DNA from: Moesziomyces globuligerus
Lineage: Eukaryota; Basidiomycota; Ustilaginomycetes; Ustilaginales; Ustilaginaceae
Assembly (NCBI GenBank): GCA_030849465.1
Contig: JARVLF010000016.1
Location: forward strand, 1,364,001-1,428,000
Length of the DNA: 64,000 bases
Reading direction: 5' to 3'
Positions 20,523 through 31,500 of the stretch are shown here, in pieces. The position numbers were made by a program, and so were the translations under genes. The first letter of the stretch is position 1, and each line of letters starts with the position of its first letter. Below the pieces are notes generated by a model. It ran no database searches. It had not been told where the DNA came from and was given only the letters and a program-made list of their open reading frames with translations.

Positions 20523-20692
20523 ACGCAACCACTGTATCTGTAACCCGCTACGTTGCAATAGGATCCACTTGCATCAACACTCCCAGCTCGAGGTTTCGCC
20601 TCGCTACGGCCCGGAGCATCCGACGTCGGACTGCTCCGCATCTCGGTTAATCGGTGCGCCGGCGATTTGCTCGCGACATCGAAATTCGCAGT

Positions 20693-21439
20693 TCACGGAG
20701 CAGGTGCAGGCGGGTCTGGGACCGTTCCGTTCGAAGAGACGATGTGCGGATATCGGTTTCCCCCCACGCAGATCGAGCGTGGTGACAACGCCGACTTGGA
20801 ATAGCCTTTCGGGAATGTGCCTTTCCCCACCCATTGCAGATCCTTCCGATGCGTAAGCTTGCCTCGGCGAGCTAGAGCGAATGACAAAGTGGATCGCGCG
20901 TTACTCGAGGCCGCATCGTCGGAGCGTGTCGGCGAAAGCCTGAGGCGCGCTTTTTGACGCGTGAGATGGGAATCGAGCGTCCATGGCTTCGGTGGGGCGG
21001 CATTGGATTGAACGAGTTCATCGCTCGCAGAGGGCTCATTTGCCTGGACATGACTTGTCTCACGCTCGGCCACTTCATCCATGCAAATGAGCTTCGGCTT
21101 GAGCTTGCGCGCGAGGCTTTCGACGCGTTGGTTTACAACGCTCGAATCTGGCGTGTCACAAACAGCGCCGATTCGGCATTGGCTTGCGCACTTAATCCTG
21201 TCAAGCACATGGCGGTGACCCAGAGTCGACTTCGAGGCCAACAGGTGCTCGGTCACGAAATGAGGCCTTTCATGATGCAAAGAAGTCGACATGAGGTGGG
21301 CGTGACGCTCCCGCTCGAATGCGTCACTTCCGTTTGCCTCCATAGTAGCTTGGCCAAAGGAGGCATCGCCACTCGGCGAGCTGACATTATGCTCCGGACC
21401 CATCGTAAGCAGGTCGGCGTGCAGAAGCACAGCCCACAT
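20693..21439 (-). CDS. Doubtful hypothetical protein
   Basis: A 248-residue ATG-started frame sits tail-to-tail with the PP2C gene. It has no domain, signal peptide or membrane segment that I recognise. Its composition (charged, Ser/Ala/Pro-rich, with a segment LARKLKPKLICMDEVAERE) is more protein-like than the surrounding frames, but nothing else supports it. It may be an orphan gene or chance. Confidence 0.25.
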   Translation of the reverse strand: MWAVLLHADLLTMGPEHNVSSPSGDASFGQATMEANGSDAFERERHAHLMSTSLHHERPHFVTEHLLASKSTLGHRHVLDRIKCASQCRIGAVCDTPDSSVVNQRVESLARKLKPKLICMDEVAERETSHVQANEPSASDELVQSNAAPPKPWTLDSHLTRQKARLRLSPTRSDDAASSNARSTLSFALARRGKLTHRKDLQWVGKGTFPKGYSKSALSPRSICVGGNRYPHIVSSNGTVPDPPAPAP

Positions 21440-22075
21440 CCCACCAGATCAACGACGTCACCGACATCGCGCCACGTGTGGCTGTCCAGATGAAACGCCT
21501 TCATTCTCCCGCTTAGGAACGAAACACATGCATCTCGCGGGAAGGTGTGGGTGGTTTCCAGAGGTGCAGCTCTTCCTTGGCACCCACCCTACCCACATTG
21601 ACAGGTCGATCTCTCAAGCGCTCCAGCCGCCATTGTTGTACGTCCAGCCGGGGCCTCGCGGTGGAATTCCGTACGTGTCAATATGGCGACAACCGCCGGG
21701 ATGCGAGCGACAACCGATACCTTAATGCATGCCACCCACCCATCCCCGCCTGCACCTAAGCTTGATGAAGCGGCGGATGGCTATGCGGCTGTGGCTTTTG
21801 CATTTCGACGGCCAATCTCTTCGCCCTCGCTCGCATATGAGCTCGCCTCCAACCGGCTGCCGATCTGGCTCCGACCTTAAGCTAAGGGTCCCATCACTCT
21901 ACACTATAAGCATCGACAGATCCCCGCCCATATGTCCGCCATTCATACAGCCCGAAAAATCCCCTCCCATCGATGCTCTTCCTTCACCTTGAAAGTACAT
22001 CCCTCAGACCTTTCCGCTATCGACCTTGATCTTGTCGTGATAGAAGTCATGGGCCATCAGATAGCCTCGCTCACC
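21440..22075. promoter_or_regulatory. Upstream region of the disordered-protein gene at 22076
   Basis: No gene is seen. A CACTATAAGC element at about 21901-21910 resembles a TATA box and sits about 170 bases upstream of the preferred ATG at 22076. An earlier in-frame ATG at 21932 would fall only about 25 bases beyond it. Confidence 0.4.
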
Positions 22076-24468
22076 ATGCCACCAAATCAGCTGCATCTTC
22101 CCTCCTTCAAAGACCTCGTCACCTTCTGCAAAGATCGAAACGCCGCTGAGGATGCTACACCGCTGCCGGAGACTCGGGGTCTGACCAAGGATCGACCTCA
22201 GAGTGGCCATGAAAGGAGCTTCTCCGAGCCAGGAAGGGATGTCCGAGGCGAAAAGCGCTTCGACGAGCAACCTCACGGCAGAGAGCCCCGTCGAGACTCT
22301 TGCGTCCAGAGTCAGCCTCGAACCGTCACTGCGATTGCGGACGAGCGAGAGGTACAGTCTGGCCTCGGAGACTCATCTGGTGGAAGGCACATCCACACGA
22401 CGAGTTCCACCACCTCATCCACCTCGGCTTGGTCAGGAGACGAGTCGAGACGTATGTCCCAAGACCAGCACATTCGCTTGAGACAGCATATGCAGTCTCC
22501 GTACGGACGATTGGAGAGCAGCTCGTCACGTCAGCTTGCTCGCTCACCGGCGCTACTAACGTCCTCATCACCAGCGGCAGTCGATCGTATCGGACCTCGA
22601 GACGGCACACAAACCATCCCAAGTCAGCGCTCCCTCCCTCAGGCCTTTCCTTTCGGTAGCAGCACTGAACATACGCAAGATCATAGCCAGCTCGTCAACA
22701 GGCAAATTCAAGCAGCATCCCCGCGCCAGCTGCAGGATCCTCGCACCTGTACATACTTGGATGCTCCCCAGAACGAGGCCTCAGGCATGAATCGCACAGC
22801 TCATGCCTCCGTTTCCCCACGACAGCATGGGAATGGCAGAGCCTCGGTAATGGTGGCCCCAAATTCTCGTCCAACACCTATCGCTCCCCAGCCATATGCG
22901 TCGACGCATCCCAGTGTGGGTAGTGGCGCTCGCGTACCATCACCTATGCAGATAGGTGTGCCGCAAAGTACAAGACCGAACGAGCGGAATAGCGTGAGCA
23001 TACAGCAGACGGCAGCTCGGGAAATGCCAAGGCAAAGACCAACGCAGAACGGCTCAGTCTCGCACTCGGATTCTGCGGCGGATCGACAAAGACTCGAGCA
23101 GATTCGAGCCTCTGAGCACGAGGCGAGCCGGGAGCACATGTTTCGAGCGCGCTCAGAAGCACACAACCGAGAACTGTCACCTGACCGATCAAGACACTCG
23201 AGCGCAAGGTACGTGGCTAGGGCCGAGGGGCCCGCCTCAACGAGGTTCGCCGCCTCACCTCAGTCGACTTCGTCTCGAGGCCATGCAGAGCGCTCGTCAA
23301 TGCATCTTCGCGCGCGCGCGCGCCGCACTCGGCTGTCTATACCCACGATTATCAGGGTCGAGCTCTCCAGACTTCAAGTGGCACGGAACGCCGTTCACTC
23401 GAGTCGACGCGTCAGTATATGGATGCAGGGGTCGAGATCGTGCCTGCATGTCTGTCTCGAGCCCAGCGGGAGAGTCATCTGGAGTGTGCTTCGCCTTGCA
23501 GCTCGAGATGTCCGAGCCGCGGCGACGATCTGCACGACTCACCTCAACACTTTCGACAGAAGGGCCAGGTTGGGATGAGCTCAAAGCAGCAGCTGATGCA
23601 GACTCGGATCGAGGAAGCGCGACGACCGGTCCCCCCGCTTCCTCTTCCACGGGCTGGACTGCAGCGAGCTGCGATGAGAGACATTCGCGATGATGCACTC
23701 AGACCAGCAATCGATGCCTGGTCGGAAGAGGGGAGACCTGCCGTCATGACGCGTACGAACGGGGCTACAGGGTCGCAGTTGCAACAAGGCCGCTTGCTCG
23801 GAACCGTCTCGGTGCGCAGTCAACAGGCGCGACTGCCTGCAGACTACCAAGTCTCCCGTAACGAGCATTACCCTCCCTCGACCCAAGTTGGCGCTCATAG
23901 AGTCTCGGCTGCGATGAAACGCTCTTACCAGAGCTCGGTCCGAGGCATGTCTCCCCCAGAGAGCACTTATCCGAATCGGAACGGGACCCACACGGTATTG
24001 GCGGCATCAACTGGCGTCCCTGGCTCATACCAACGGATCGCCGGCTATTCTCATGCTGCTTCGGAAGTGGACCACGATCGTCCCCGTTTCGTCCAGACTC
24101 AACGTTTTGTCGGCGAGCATGAGTCGGAGTCCTCTGCGAGAATCGTCACGGCAGGTCCTGCATATGACCGCGCACATGCATTGGACCCGCGAGGTGTCGA
24201 GCTACGCGCAAACGCAAGGGCTCTCAGAGAGTATGCACCCCGTCCGGTGATCGCCTCTCAGCAAATGACGTCCGTGGCGGCCATGCGCAGCGACCTCGTA
24301 GAGTCCAATGGATCGATGCATAAGCCGATCAAAAGGCTGCGCGCCGGGTCGGACACGTCGCTCTTCGTACCTTCTCGGTCAGCAGCTGAGCGGGACGGCA
24401 GCTCCAGAGTCAACGGCACACCAATTAGCTTACAGAGCTCTCCCGCTCTGGTCCGGCGAGATTACTGA
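22076..24468 (+). CDS. Disordered Ser/Arg/Gln-rich protein of unknown function, probably two exons
   Basis: I do not recognise a family. The first frame runs from ATG 22076 (good ACC context; ATGs at 21932 and 22049 are alternatives) and the last ends at 24468, but they are in different phases. An intron at 23209-23288 (GTACGT donor, CTCAC branch-like site near 23254, CAG acceptor) joins them and gives 770 residues. Reading straight through instead stops at 23578. A (CG)7 run at 23309-23322 lies just beyond the acceptor, so a dinucleotide frameshift is the competing explanation. The N terminus has a hydrophobic patch HLPSFKDLVTF; the rest is low-complexity with many RS/SR and SxxS motifs, and the C terminus has a basic KRLRAG patch. 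A regulatory nuclear protein is conceivable but not shown. Confidence 0.55.
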
Positions 24469-24584
24469 GCATCTATCTTGCTCACAATACACACATCGCA
24501 GCTGAGTTAGAGACTCGAACATGGTGCAAAGATTGATTGTTCGTGACGCGAATCGGAAGGATCCAGATGCGGTGAGATGCAAGG

Positions 24585-27278
24585 TTACAGAGCAAGGCCG
24601 TAAACAACCGCTGCTGTTGGGCCCGAAGAAGCATTGAACGCATGCTCTTCGGTGTCTGTCACAGTCTTTGCGGGCGAGGCTTGCGTCTTGTGGTCCTCGG
24701 ACGAGGAGAGAAACGCGAGGAGCGAGTCGAATTTGTGGCGGGTCGTTGGCGGCATGGACTTCACCGGGGTCGTAGCACTTGCAGAGGCAGGAGTCGAGGG
24801 CTGGTGGTCAAAAACGAGGGAGGGCAGACCAGTGAGCGGCGGCGTGAGCAGGCTCGAGTGGGGAGGCGCAAAGTCGTTCCAAGCCTGAGCTTGCGGCGCG
24901 GTCTGGGTGGAAGGTACGATGTTCTGTCCCTGGCTCTGTGTCTGCGCATGCTGCGACGGCCTCAGCGGGGGAGCTGACGTGAATGGTGAGACGGGCGTCG
25001 AGTTGGAGCGGGCGAACGATCTTTTGGGCATCAGCCCGCGGCGAGGGCCGCCCAACGGGATGATCGGCGCCGATCGCGGCGTGGGCAACTGGGGCAGCGG
25101 CGTGGCAGGCGGTGGACAAGGAGGCGGCGAGTGCACCGAAGCGGGTGACAGGACCGATGTCTTCGAGCCTCTCTTGCGCAAAGTCCCCACCGCTCCGTTC
25201 TTGGTGAGCTCGTCGGTAGTAGGCTGGCGGAGCGCGATGCTAATGGGCGGCTTGGCACGTCTCTGTCGCAGCGACACGCCACTGATGCTGGTATCGCCCT
25301 CGCTTTCCAACATACTCGCAGAGGCGAGCAGCGGGCTGGAGAACATGTGTCGTAGCCGCATATTCCCTTGGGTCGCTTGTCGGCTCTGATACGCCGATGC
25401 GTCCTCATCGACAAGGTAGGCCAATTCGCACTGTTCGTCTTCCGTGCCAACCACGTCGCCGGTCCGACTACGAATACGCATCGCACCGTATTGCTGAATC
25501 AACTCCTGCTCGCTGGATCCCATACCCTCCGATCGGACCCTTGCCTGCTTCCTGCGCTCATCAGCATGTAAGACATGCCGCTGCTCCTCGTACGATGCCT
25601 CTCTGGATCGCGTTCGCTCGGACTCGGGCAGCGGGTGTGGATCCGCTACCGGTGGAGCGAATTGCCGCTGGTGGTTGCGCTGCTGAATGTGCTGTTGCAG
25701 CACGAGCAGCGAAGCCATGGAAGTCTCGGATGATGAGCGCGCGCGCGACGCCAGACTACCTCCCCACAACTCGCCTCCACTTCTCGGTGCCAGGCTGAGC
25801 GATGATGACATGGAGTGCTCGAATGCGGCATTGAAAGCCGGATCAGGGGTCTTGAGGATCTCAAGGCCATCGCCTTCATCAGGGGCTACCATCCCCGAAA
25901 TCGCTGCGGCGTCCAGCCCGGTATGGCTGTGGCGGGTTGGGGAAGAGAGGAATCCAGATCTCATCTCGCCTTCCTTTGTACGTGAGACCCGTCTCAAAGC
26001 TCCCTTTGTACCGTATTCCTCTCCTGCGAATTCGGCGCTCGAGCCTGTAGGCGGACTAGGGCTCCAAGATCGCGCTTCCGGGATAACCTGCTCGGGGTCG
26101 CTGCTCTGGCTGCTTGTAGGGCTGCCTTGCCAGCCGGCCGTATCTCCGACTCCCAACCCAAATCTAGCGTCGAGGCTAGCCCTGAGCTTCTCGTCCTGGC
26201 TTCGCAGCGAAGATTTGGCTCGATCGTGCGATTCTGAGACCGAGCGCGTCGCTCGCCGAAGTCGTCCTGGTCGAATCGGACCCAGTACCGCAAGATTACG
26301 GTTTGCGGAGTTTTGTCCTACGACGGCAAGCTCTGGGTCGATCGGCAAATTTAAGCTATCGAGTGCTTCCAGTGGCTCGGCGGCGGAGAAAAGTCCGAGC
26401 TTGTTGCCAGGCTCGATGTGTGCGCCTGGTGATGCTTGCAACTCCGGCGATAGGAAGAATCCGTCGGGACACGAGGCAGTTGGTGTGAACGCGCTGATCG
26501 CGGTATCGGCAGTCGAGAGGTCGCCGGATAAGAGCGACAGCGGGATCGGTTTCCGCGTGACCTTCTTTCTACCAATGACAGCGGCGGGTCCGATTAAAAC
26601 TTCGGGCTCAAGTCTATGACCGACAAGCCCAACTACTTGCAGTGGTGGTGTCTGTCGCTGGTCGTCGTGCGGTGACTCGAGTGGCGGAGGTGAGGGGTGC
26701 AGCTGTTTCCGCGCGAATGGGTCGGAGCAGCTCCGTCCTCTACTTTGCTTCCTCCGAAGGCCGATCGGCAGCGCAAGCGAGGGAGGCGAGAGCGAAAAGC
26801 GGCGCGGCGCTAACGGACTGTGCTTGCTTGGACGTCGCTCGAAGCGAGAGAGAGGAGAGTGGCCAGGAGACTGCGGGAATGTATCGTCCTGATCGGAATC
26901 AAGGTGGGCTTGCACTCCAAATCCGAGCACTACACCAAAATCTTGCTTCTCCTCAGTCTCACTCGATGTCGAGCGAAAGAGGTCGGGGATGGGTGGGCGT
27001 TTGAATGACTTTCTCTTGAGCTCGAATTTGTCCGGCTCTGGTGGTGCTGAAACGGTGTTGCACGCCGTTGTCGCCTGAGAGGATTCGTTCCAGTCTGTAC
27101 CGTCTGCTGCGTCCGAGTATTCGCGGCCGTGTGCATGCCGAGAAGGTGTGATTGTGTCGTCAGAGAGCGATGTCGAAGCGGAGGTCGAGGAGGAATGCGT
27201 TCCCACCATCGTCGCAGAAGTCGTGGCCCCGAGCGAGCGTGAGTGATGGTGAGAGCGTGGTTCAGAAGCAAGCAGCAT
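24585..27278 (-). CDS. Large Ser/Pro-rich disordered protein of unknown function
   Basis: The reading frame extends to 27413 but begins there with a non-ATG codon. The first in-frame ATG is at 27278 (897 residues) and a better Kozak context (ACGATGG) is at 27209 (874 residues). No catalytic or membrane domain is visible. The protein is rich in Ser, Pro and Arg with many SP and RxxS sites, for example LRRKQSRGRSCSDPF, which look like kinase or 14-3-3 targets. A short ordered-looking C-terminal block (TRHKFDSLLAFLSSSE) is present. It is convergent with the 22-24 kb gene, 116 bases apart. I infer a lineage-specific scaffold or signalling protein, without evidence for a specific role. Confidence 0.6.
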   Translation of the reverse strand: MLLASEPRSHHHSRSLGATTSATMVGTHSSSTSASTSLSDDTITPSRHAHGREYSDAADGTDWNESSQATTACNTVSAPPEPDKFELKRKSFKRPPIPDLFRSTSSETEEKQDFGVVLGFGVQAHLDSDQDDTFPQSPGHSPLSRFERRPSKHSPLAPRRFSLSPPSLALPIGLRRKQSRGRSCSDPFARKQLHPSPPPLESPHDDQRQTPPLQVVGLVGHRLEPEVLIGPAAVIGRKKVTRKPIPLSLLSGDLSTADTAISAFTPTASCPDGFFLSPELQASPGAHIEPGNKLGLFSAAEPLEALDSLNLPIDPELAVVGQNSANRNLAVLGPIRPGRLRRATRSVSESHDRAKSSLRSQDEKLRASLDARFGLGVGDTAGWQGSPTSSQSSDPEQVIPEARSWSPSPPTGSSAEFAGEEYGTKGALRRVSRTKEGEMRSGFLSSPTRHSHTGLDAAAISGMVAPDEGDGLEILKTPDPAFNAAFEHSMSSSLSLAPRSGGELWGGSLASRARSSSETSMASLLVLQQHIQQRNHQRQFAPPVADPHPLPESERTRSREASYEEQRHVLHADERRKQARVRSEGMGSSEQELIQQYGAMRIRSRTGDVVGTEDEQCELAYLVDEDASAYQSRQATQGNMRLRHMFSSPLLASASMLESEGDTSISGVSLRQRRAKPPISIALRQPTTDELTKNGAVGTLRKRGSKTSVLSPASVHSPPPCPPPATPLPQLPTPRSAPIIPLGGPRRGLMPKRSFARSNSTPVSPFTSAPPLRPSQHAQTQSQGQNIVPSTQTAPQAQAWNDFAPPHSSLLTPPLTGLPSLVFDHQPSTPASASATTPVKSMPPTTRHKFDSLLAFLSSSEDHKTQASPAKTVTDTEEHAFNASSGPTAAVVYGLAL

Positions 27279-28560
27279 CAGTAAAGGAAGCCTCTTAGAT
27301 GCAAGGCCAGGTGTTCGCAGACTTGTAAGAGATGAGAGCTGCTCTGCAGTATGTCGCGTGAACAGAAGAAGCTGCAATGCCCACGCGTATTCGATACCAG
27401 ACACGGAAGCCAACGTTCAAGAGACCCTAGATCGCAGGTTTCTGCCCCGCATGACCGGAGCAAGGGTCGATAAGAGATCCCATGGCGACCAACATGGCGC
27501 TACACTATCGGCACCAGCGCACCTTTCCGAGGGTCTTCCAAAGCTCGAAGCTGATGCAGCTCTGCATGGCTAGCCTTCCGCTCGATCTCCTTCCCTATGC
27601 TTCTAAACACGCTGTAACGGTGAACTTACCTGAAACCGATCCGCGACTTTCCCGAGCAAAGTCTTATGCGATGGCGGCTGCTTGCTGGGGGATGGAATGT
27701 CTTACTCCTTCTTCGCACAGTTGAGTGCTGCGCGTTTGTACTACCGGCCTTGCGACTCGACGTTGCAGTTCCGGAAGAGGTTGCTGTTACGTGGTGAAGC
27801 TGGAGAGGAGGAACGGTTGAGATGGCCAAGTGGCTGTTGGTTCCCCATCCGGGCGCTGGCAAGGGCAGGGGAAACCTTATTTGACAGATCTCGTGAGGGC
27901 CAAGCCCACAAATGCCAGTGTCTGTCTCTCGCCAAAGCTGCGCTGCACAGCGCCATAAGAAAACACCCACGCTAGCCGACCGCTTGACGAATGGCCCCAG
28001 GTGAGTGGCGTGAACGGTATTCGCCTGATACTCGAGGTGCGAGCCGAGCTCGAACGAGGATCTCGATGCCACACGCCTGCGCACCAGCCATCTCACCTCC
28101 CGAGTCGTCGGTACGCATGCGCGGCCCGTAGAGTTCAGCCAGTTACTTGGTAGTGCGGAGTGACCAGCTTGTAGTGACGGACTCACCAAGATGCACAGTG
28201 CATAACTCGACAGATGCTCGCGGCATGTCTTCTGCATCTCCGCCGCGACGATTTGATTTTGTTTTTCCGGATTTTATTTTGCCGCCTCGGGCCCGATGCC
28301 ACATGGCTCCCCCCCCCCCCCCCCCCCCGATGCAGAAGATCTTACTTACTTGCAGCAGCCCGACAAGCAAGCACGAAGGGAAACCAGAGAGACAGCGTGT
28401 GTTGAGGTGCACGTACTATGATACAGCTGAGTGGACAGGATGCCATACCAGACTCGTCGGTCTGGTGGCCCAGTCCCACATCAAAAGACGGTGTTGGAAA
28501 TGCGAATCGGGAATGAGCGGGAAAAGAGTGAGGTGGGGGATCAGAATCGCATCTGCCGGC
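27279..28560. other. Intergenic region between the 24.6-27.3 kb gene and the Axl2-like gene
   Basis: This holds the promoter of the disordered-protein gene and the 3' flank of the Axl2-like gene. Overlapping short frames on both strands have no recognisable content. The only conspicuous element is the C20 tract at 28309-28328. Confidence 0.5.
28309..28328. repeat. Homopolymeric C20 tract
   Basis: Twenty consecutive C residues, about 230 bases downstream of the Axl2-like stop codon. It is the longest of three C/G homopolymers in the window. Confidence 0.9.
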
Positions 28561-31500
28561 TCAGATGAAAGCACGGTTGCCGGGGGTAGAAGGGGCCAGC
28601 TTTTGGATCTCGAGCATGACAATGGCTGCCACCTCATCCTCGGCCGTCGCGCCGCCGCCTACATTGAATGAGGCGTTAGACGCGTTCGAGCCGGTTCTCG
28701 TGTGGCCCTGACTGGATCTTGCGCCGAATTTGCTTGGGCTCGAGTTGGGGCTGGGACTCGGCGGTGCGCCTCCAGTCGGTCTGGCCAGAATGGCGAGCTT
28801 GAGCGTCAGCGGGGTCGGGCCGAATTTGGGCGGGACGGTGCCGGAAAGTTCCTGCATGCGATCGTCCCAACGGAGCCAGTGGAGGAACTCGGGCCAGGTA
28901 TTGTAGTACTCAAAGTACTTCTCGTCTTGCAGTACCGGGTGGTAGCTCAGCTTGCGGCCGGAACGTTTGCCGGGAGACCCGGGAGCTCCACCGACCATGG
29001 GTGGTGCTGCGGTACCAGCGAGTGCAGAGACACGGATGAGCTCGCCTGGTCGGACTACCACAGAATGCGAACGGATACGCGACCATGGCGTTGAGCCCCC
29101 AAGCGGAGGAGCATCGCCGGAGCGCGTCGAAGAATCGCTGCGTCGATGAGAGACAGAGGCCGACGCTTTGTGCGCTACGCGTGACGGTGTCGCAGTCGAT
29201 TGGGGCGTCTGGAAGATCGCGTTTGCGCGTGAAGCGCTCGAAGCTGCTGACCACGGACGGGCACCGCCAGCGGAGGCCCCTGTAGCCTCACCAGTACCGA
29301 CTGCATTAGAGTTTCGCTGGTTGCGAGCAGGCGTCTTTGGATTCTCTGCAGCTGCGTTGCTGTCACGCTGCGAAGCACCAGGAACGACAGGCGAGGCCGG
29401 TACGTGTCCTGTTGATTGCCTCACTGCTCGCAGCGTAGGCTGAGGCTGAGGCGCTTCGTCCTCTCTGGTCCTGCTAGCGGCGGAAGTCGCTTCGCCCCCT
29501 CTGGTTGGCGTAGATTGACCGAATGCTGGCTTCATTGAGCTGCGGCGGCTGTCCGTGTATCGCACCGCTGAGGTCTCTGCACCAGCTAAGTTGGGCACGT
29601 AGCTTGCCGCTGAGTTTCTCTTGGTGTTCTCAGCAGTGTCGCGCTTGATAGCTGCGTTCGAAGGGTCATCCTCGGCGTCTTCGAACGGATCGTCTTCATT
29701 GAGGCCTTGGGAAGTAGCGCCAGAGCGAGTGGTATCGATCGAGGCACCCCGAGTTGTCTGGTGCATGTAGTTCTCGAGGTGCTGCGAGAGGTTGCGTTGC
29801 CCCTGCTGAATGCTCACTTGTTGAGGAGGTGGAACCGTGCCAGACGTCTCCACGCTGACCTTTCGAGCGTAGCCGACCACAGCATCATCCAAGTCGACCG
29901 ATGCGACTGGTCCCGTATGACCACGGCTACGCCCAGCGCTGGCCGGTGCGGCCGAGAGTCGATCTTTTGGTACGTCGTCGTCTCGCTCAGGCGAGCTTTC
30001 AAAGCTGTGATTCAGATCGAAGGCCGGAGACGTGTTGATGTGTGCGTTTCGGTGTCGCATGGGCGCAGAGATGAGGCTGCGACGCACAGGCACCTCGAGA
30101 GGAGAGTCGAGGCTGAGCATCTCGGTACGAGACGCCACAGCGCGTCGGCGTTCCGGGGTGCTGGGGGCGGCTGCTGTGCTGACCCCGCGGTCCATGGTGT
30201 CATCGTAGAACAGATTAGACTCCCAGCTGCTACGAGCGGCAAGACTCTTCGACGTGGTCATTTGCGACAGGTCGCGACCCATCATACCCTCGAGTCCGAG
30301 TCCAATCGAGGTTGGGCTAGCCAGATCAGGCCGCACTTCGTCTCTGCCAGAGCCCATGCCGAGCTCATCAGTGTCCCCTTGGTATGGGTGAGGCCCGGTA
30401 GCAGCCAGGCTCGGAATGGATCGAGTCGACTTGCTCGCCTTAGGTGTTCGGCTGAAAAGATTGAGCACTGAGCTGCGTCTAGGCTTTTCCGCTGCCATTG
30501 GCGAGGGGTTCGTAATCGTGAAAGCCGGCGCAGGCACAAAGGCGGATGGAGGATGCATCGAACTAGGCGCAACATTTCGAAGATCGACAACTGCTTGGCG
30601 TTGATGTTCATTCGACGACCCCTGGCCGTATCCTTCGTCCGAAGGTGCGAGAGTCATCGCATCCGAGAATGGAGAGCGCTGAGTAGCCGGAGTGCCGTCG
30701 ATTGCCAGGGCAGCGTACGGGTCGAGGTACGGACTGGCCTCCTCCTCCTCCTTCTTGTCTTTACCAGCTTTCTTTCCAACCGCTCCCAGGGTGGCCCAGC
30801 CAAATCTGGGGGAGCGGTCGTCAGCCAGAGTGCGATCATCGTCGCCAAGATTTCGGCCTTCATATGACTTTTCGCAATCCGAACGACTATCGTCGGGATG
30901 CGCTCCACGGAAGTAGCGATCCTCGGCGGCGCAGCACCTTCGACAACACATCATGAGTAAAATGAGCATGACCAAGCCTCCGACACCACCCAGCGAGGCT
31001 GCAATGGCGATCTTGGCTTTCGTGCTCAGACCTTGTGCGCCTGTCTCTGAACCGCCAGAGGAGGACGCAAAGCCAGCTGGTGAGGTGGCGGAGGCCGTTG
31101 AGGATGATCCTGATGATGTGGACCGTCCTGGCGCAGGCAGTGGGCTGGGCGACGCTGAAGTTGACGAGGGGTCAATAGCGAAGCTTCGACTTGACACGCT
31201 TCTGGAGCTACCTGGTTGCTCTGTCTCGAGAGAGAGCTGCACCTCGACACGCTCTGCACCCTTCTTGGGAGGATTGCCAGAGAGCAACATGGTCATTGGA
31301 TCAAAGTGAATCCAATCTTTTGCCGAAGGCGGATCGAGAGTCAGGTTCGGGGGTGACTGAGTAGTACGGAAGTATTGTCCAAGCTCCACCTGGAACATTT
31401 TTCCGGGCGTCACTCGTACATCGGGGAGCGATGAGACCGAGAAGGGCGAAGGATAGACGTAGATGCGGGCAGTGGTGGCCACTGGACCTGCGTTCGGATT

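Noticed and set aside
22076..24468. Calling the 22-24 kb gene a pseudogene
   Set aside because: An 80-nt intron with plausible donor, branch site and acceptor joins both halves without any other defect, so a broken gene is not required.
28147..28671. Plus-strand 174-codon frame across the C20 tract
   Set aside because: It includes a Pro run from the homopolymer and overlaps the Axl2-like 3' end; there is no conserved content.
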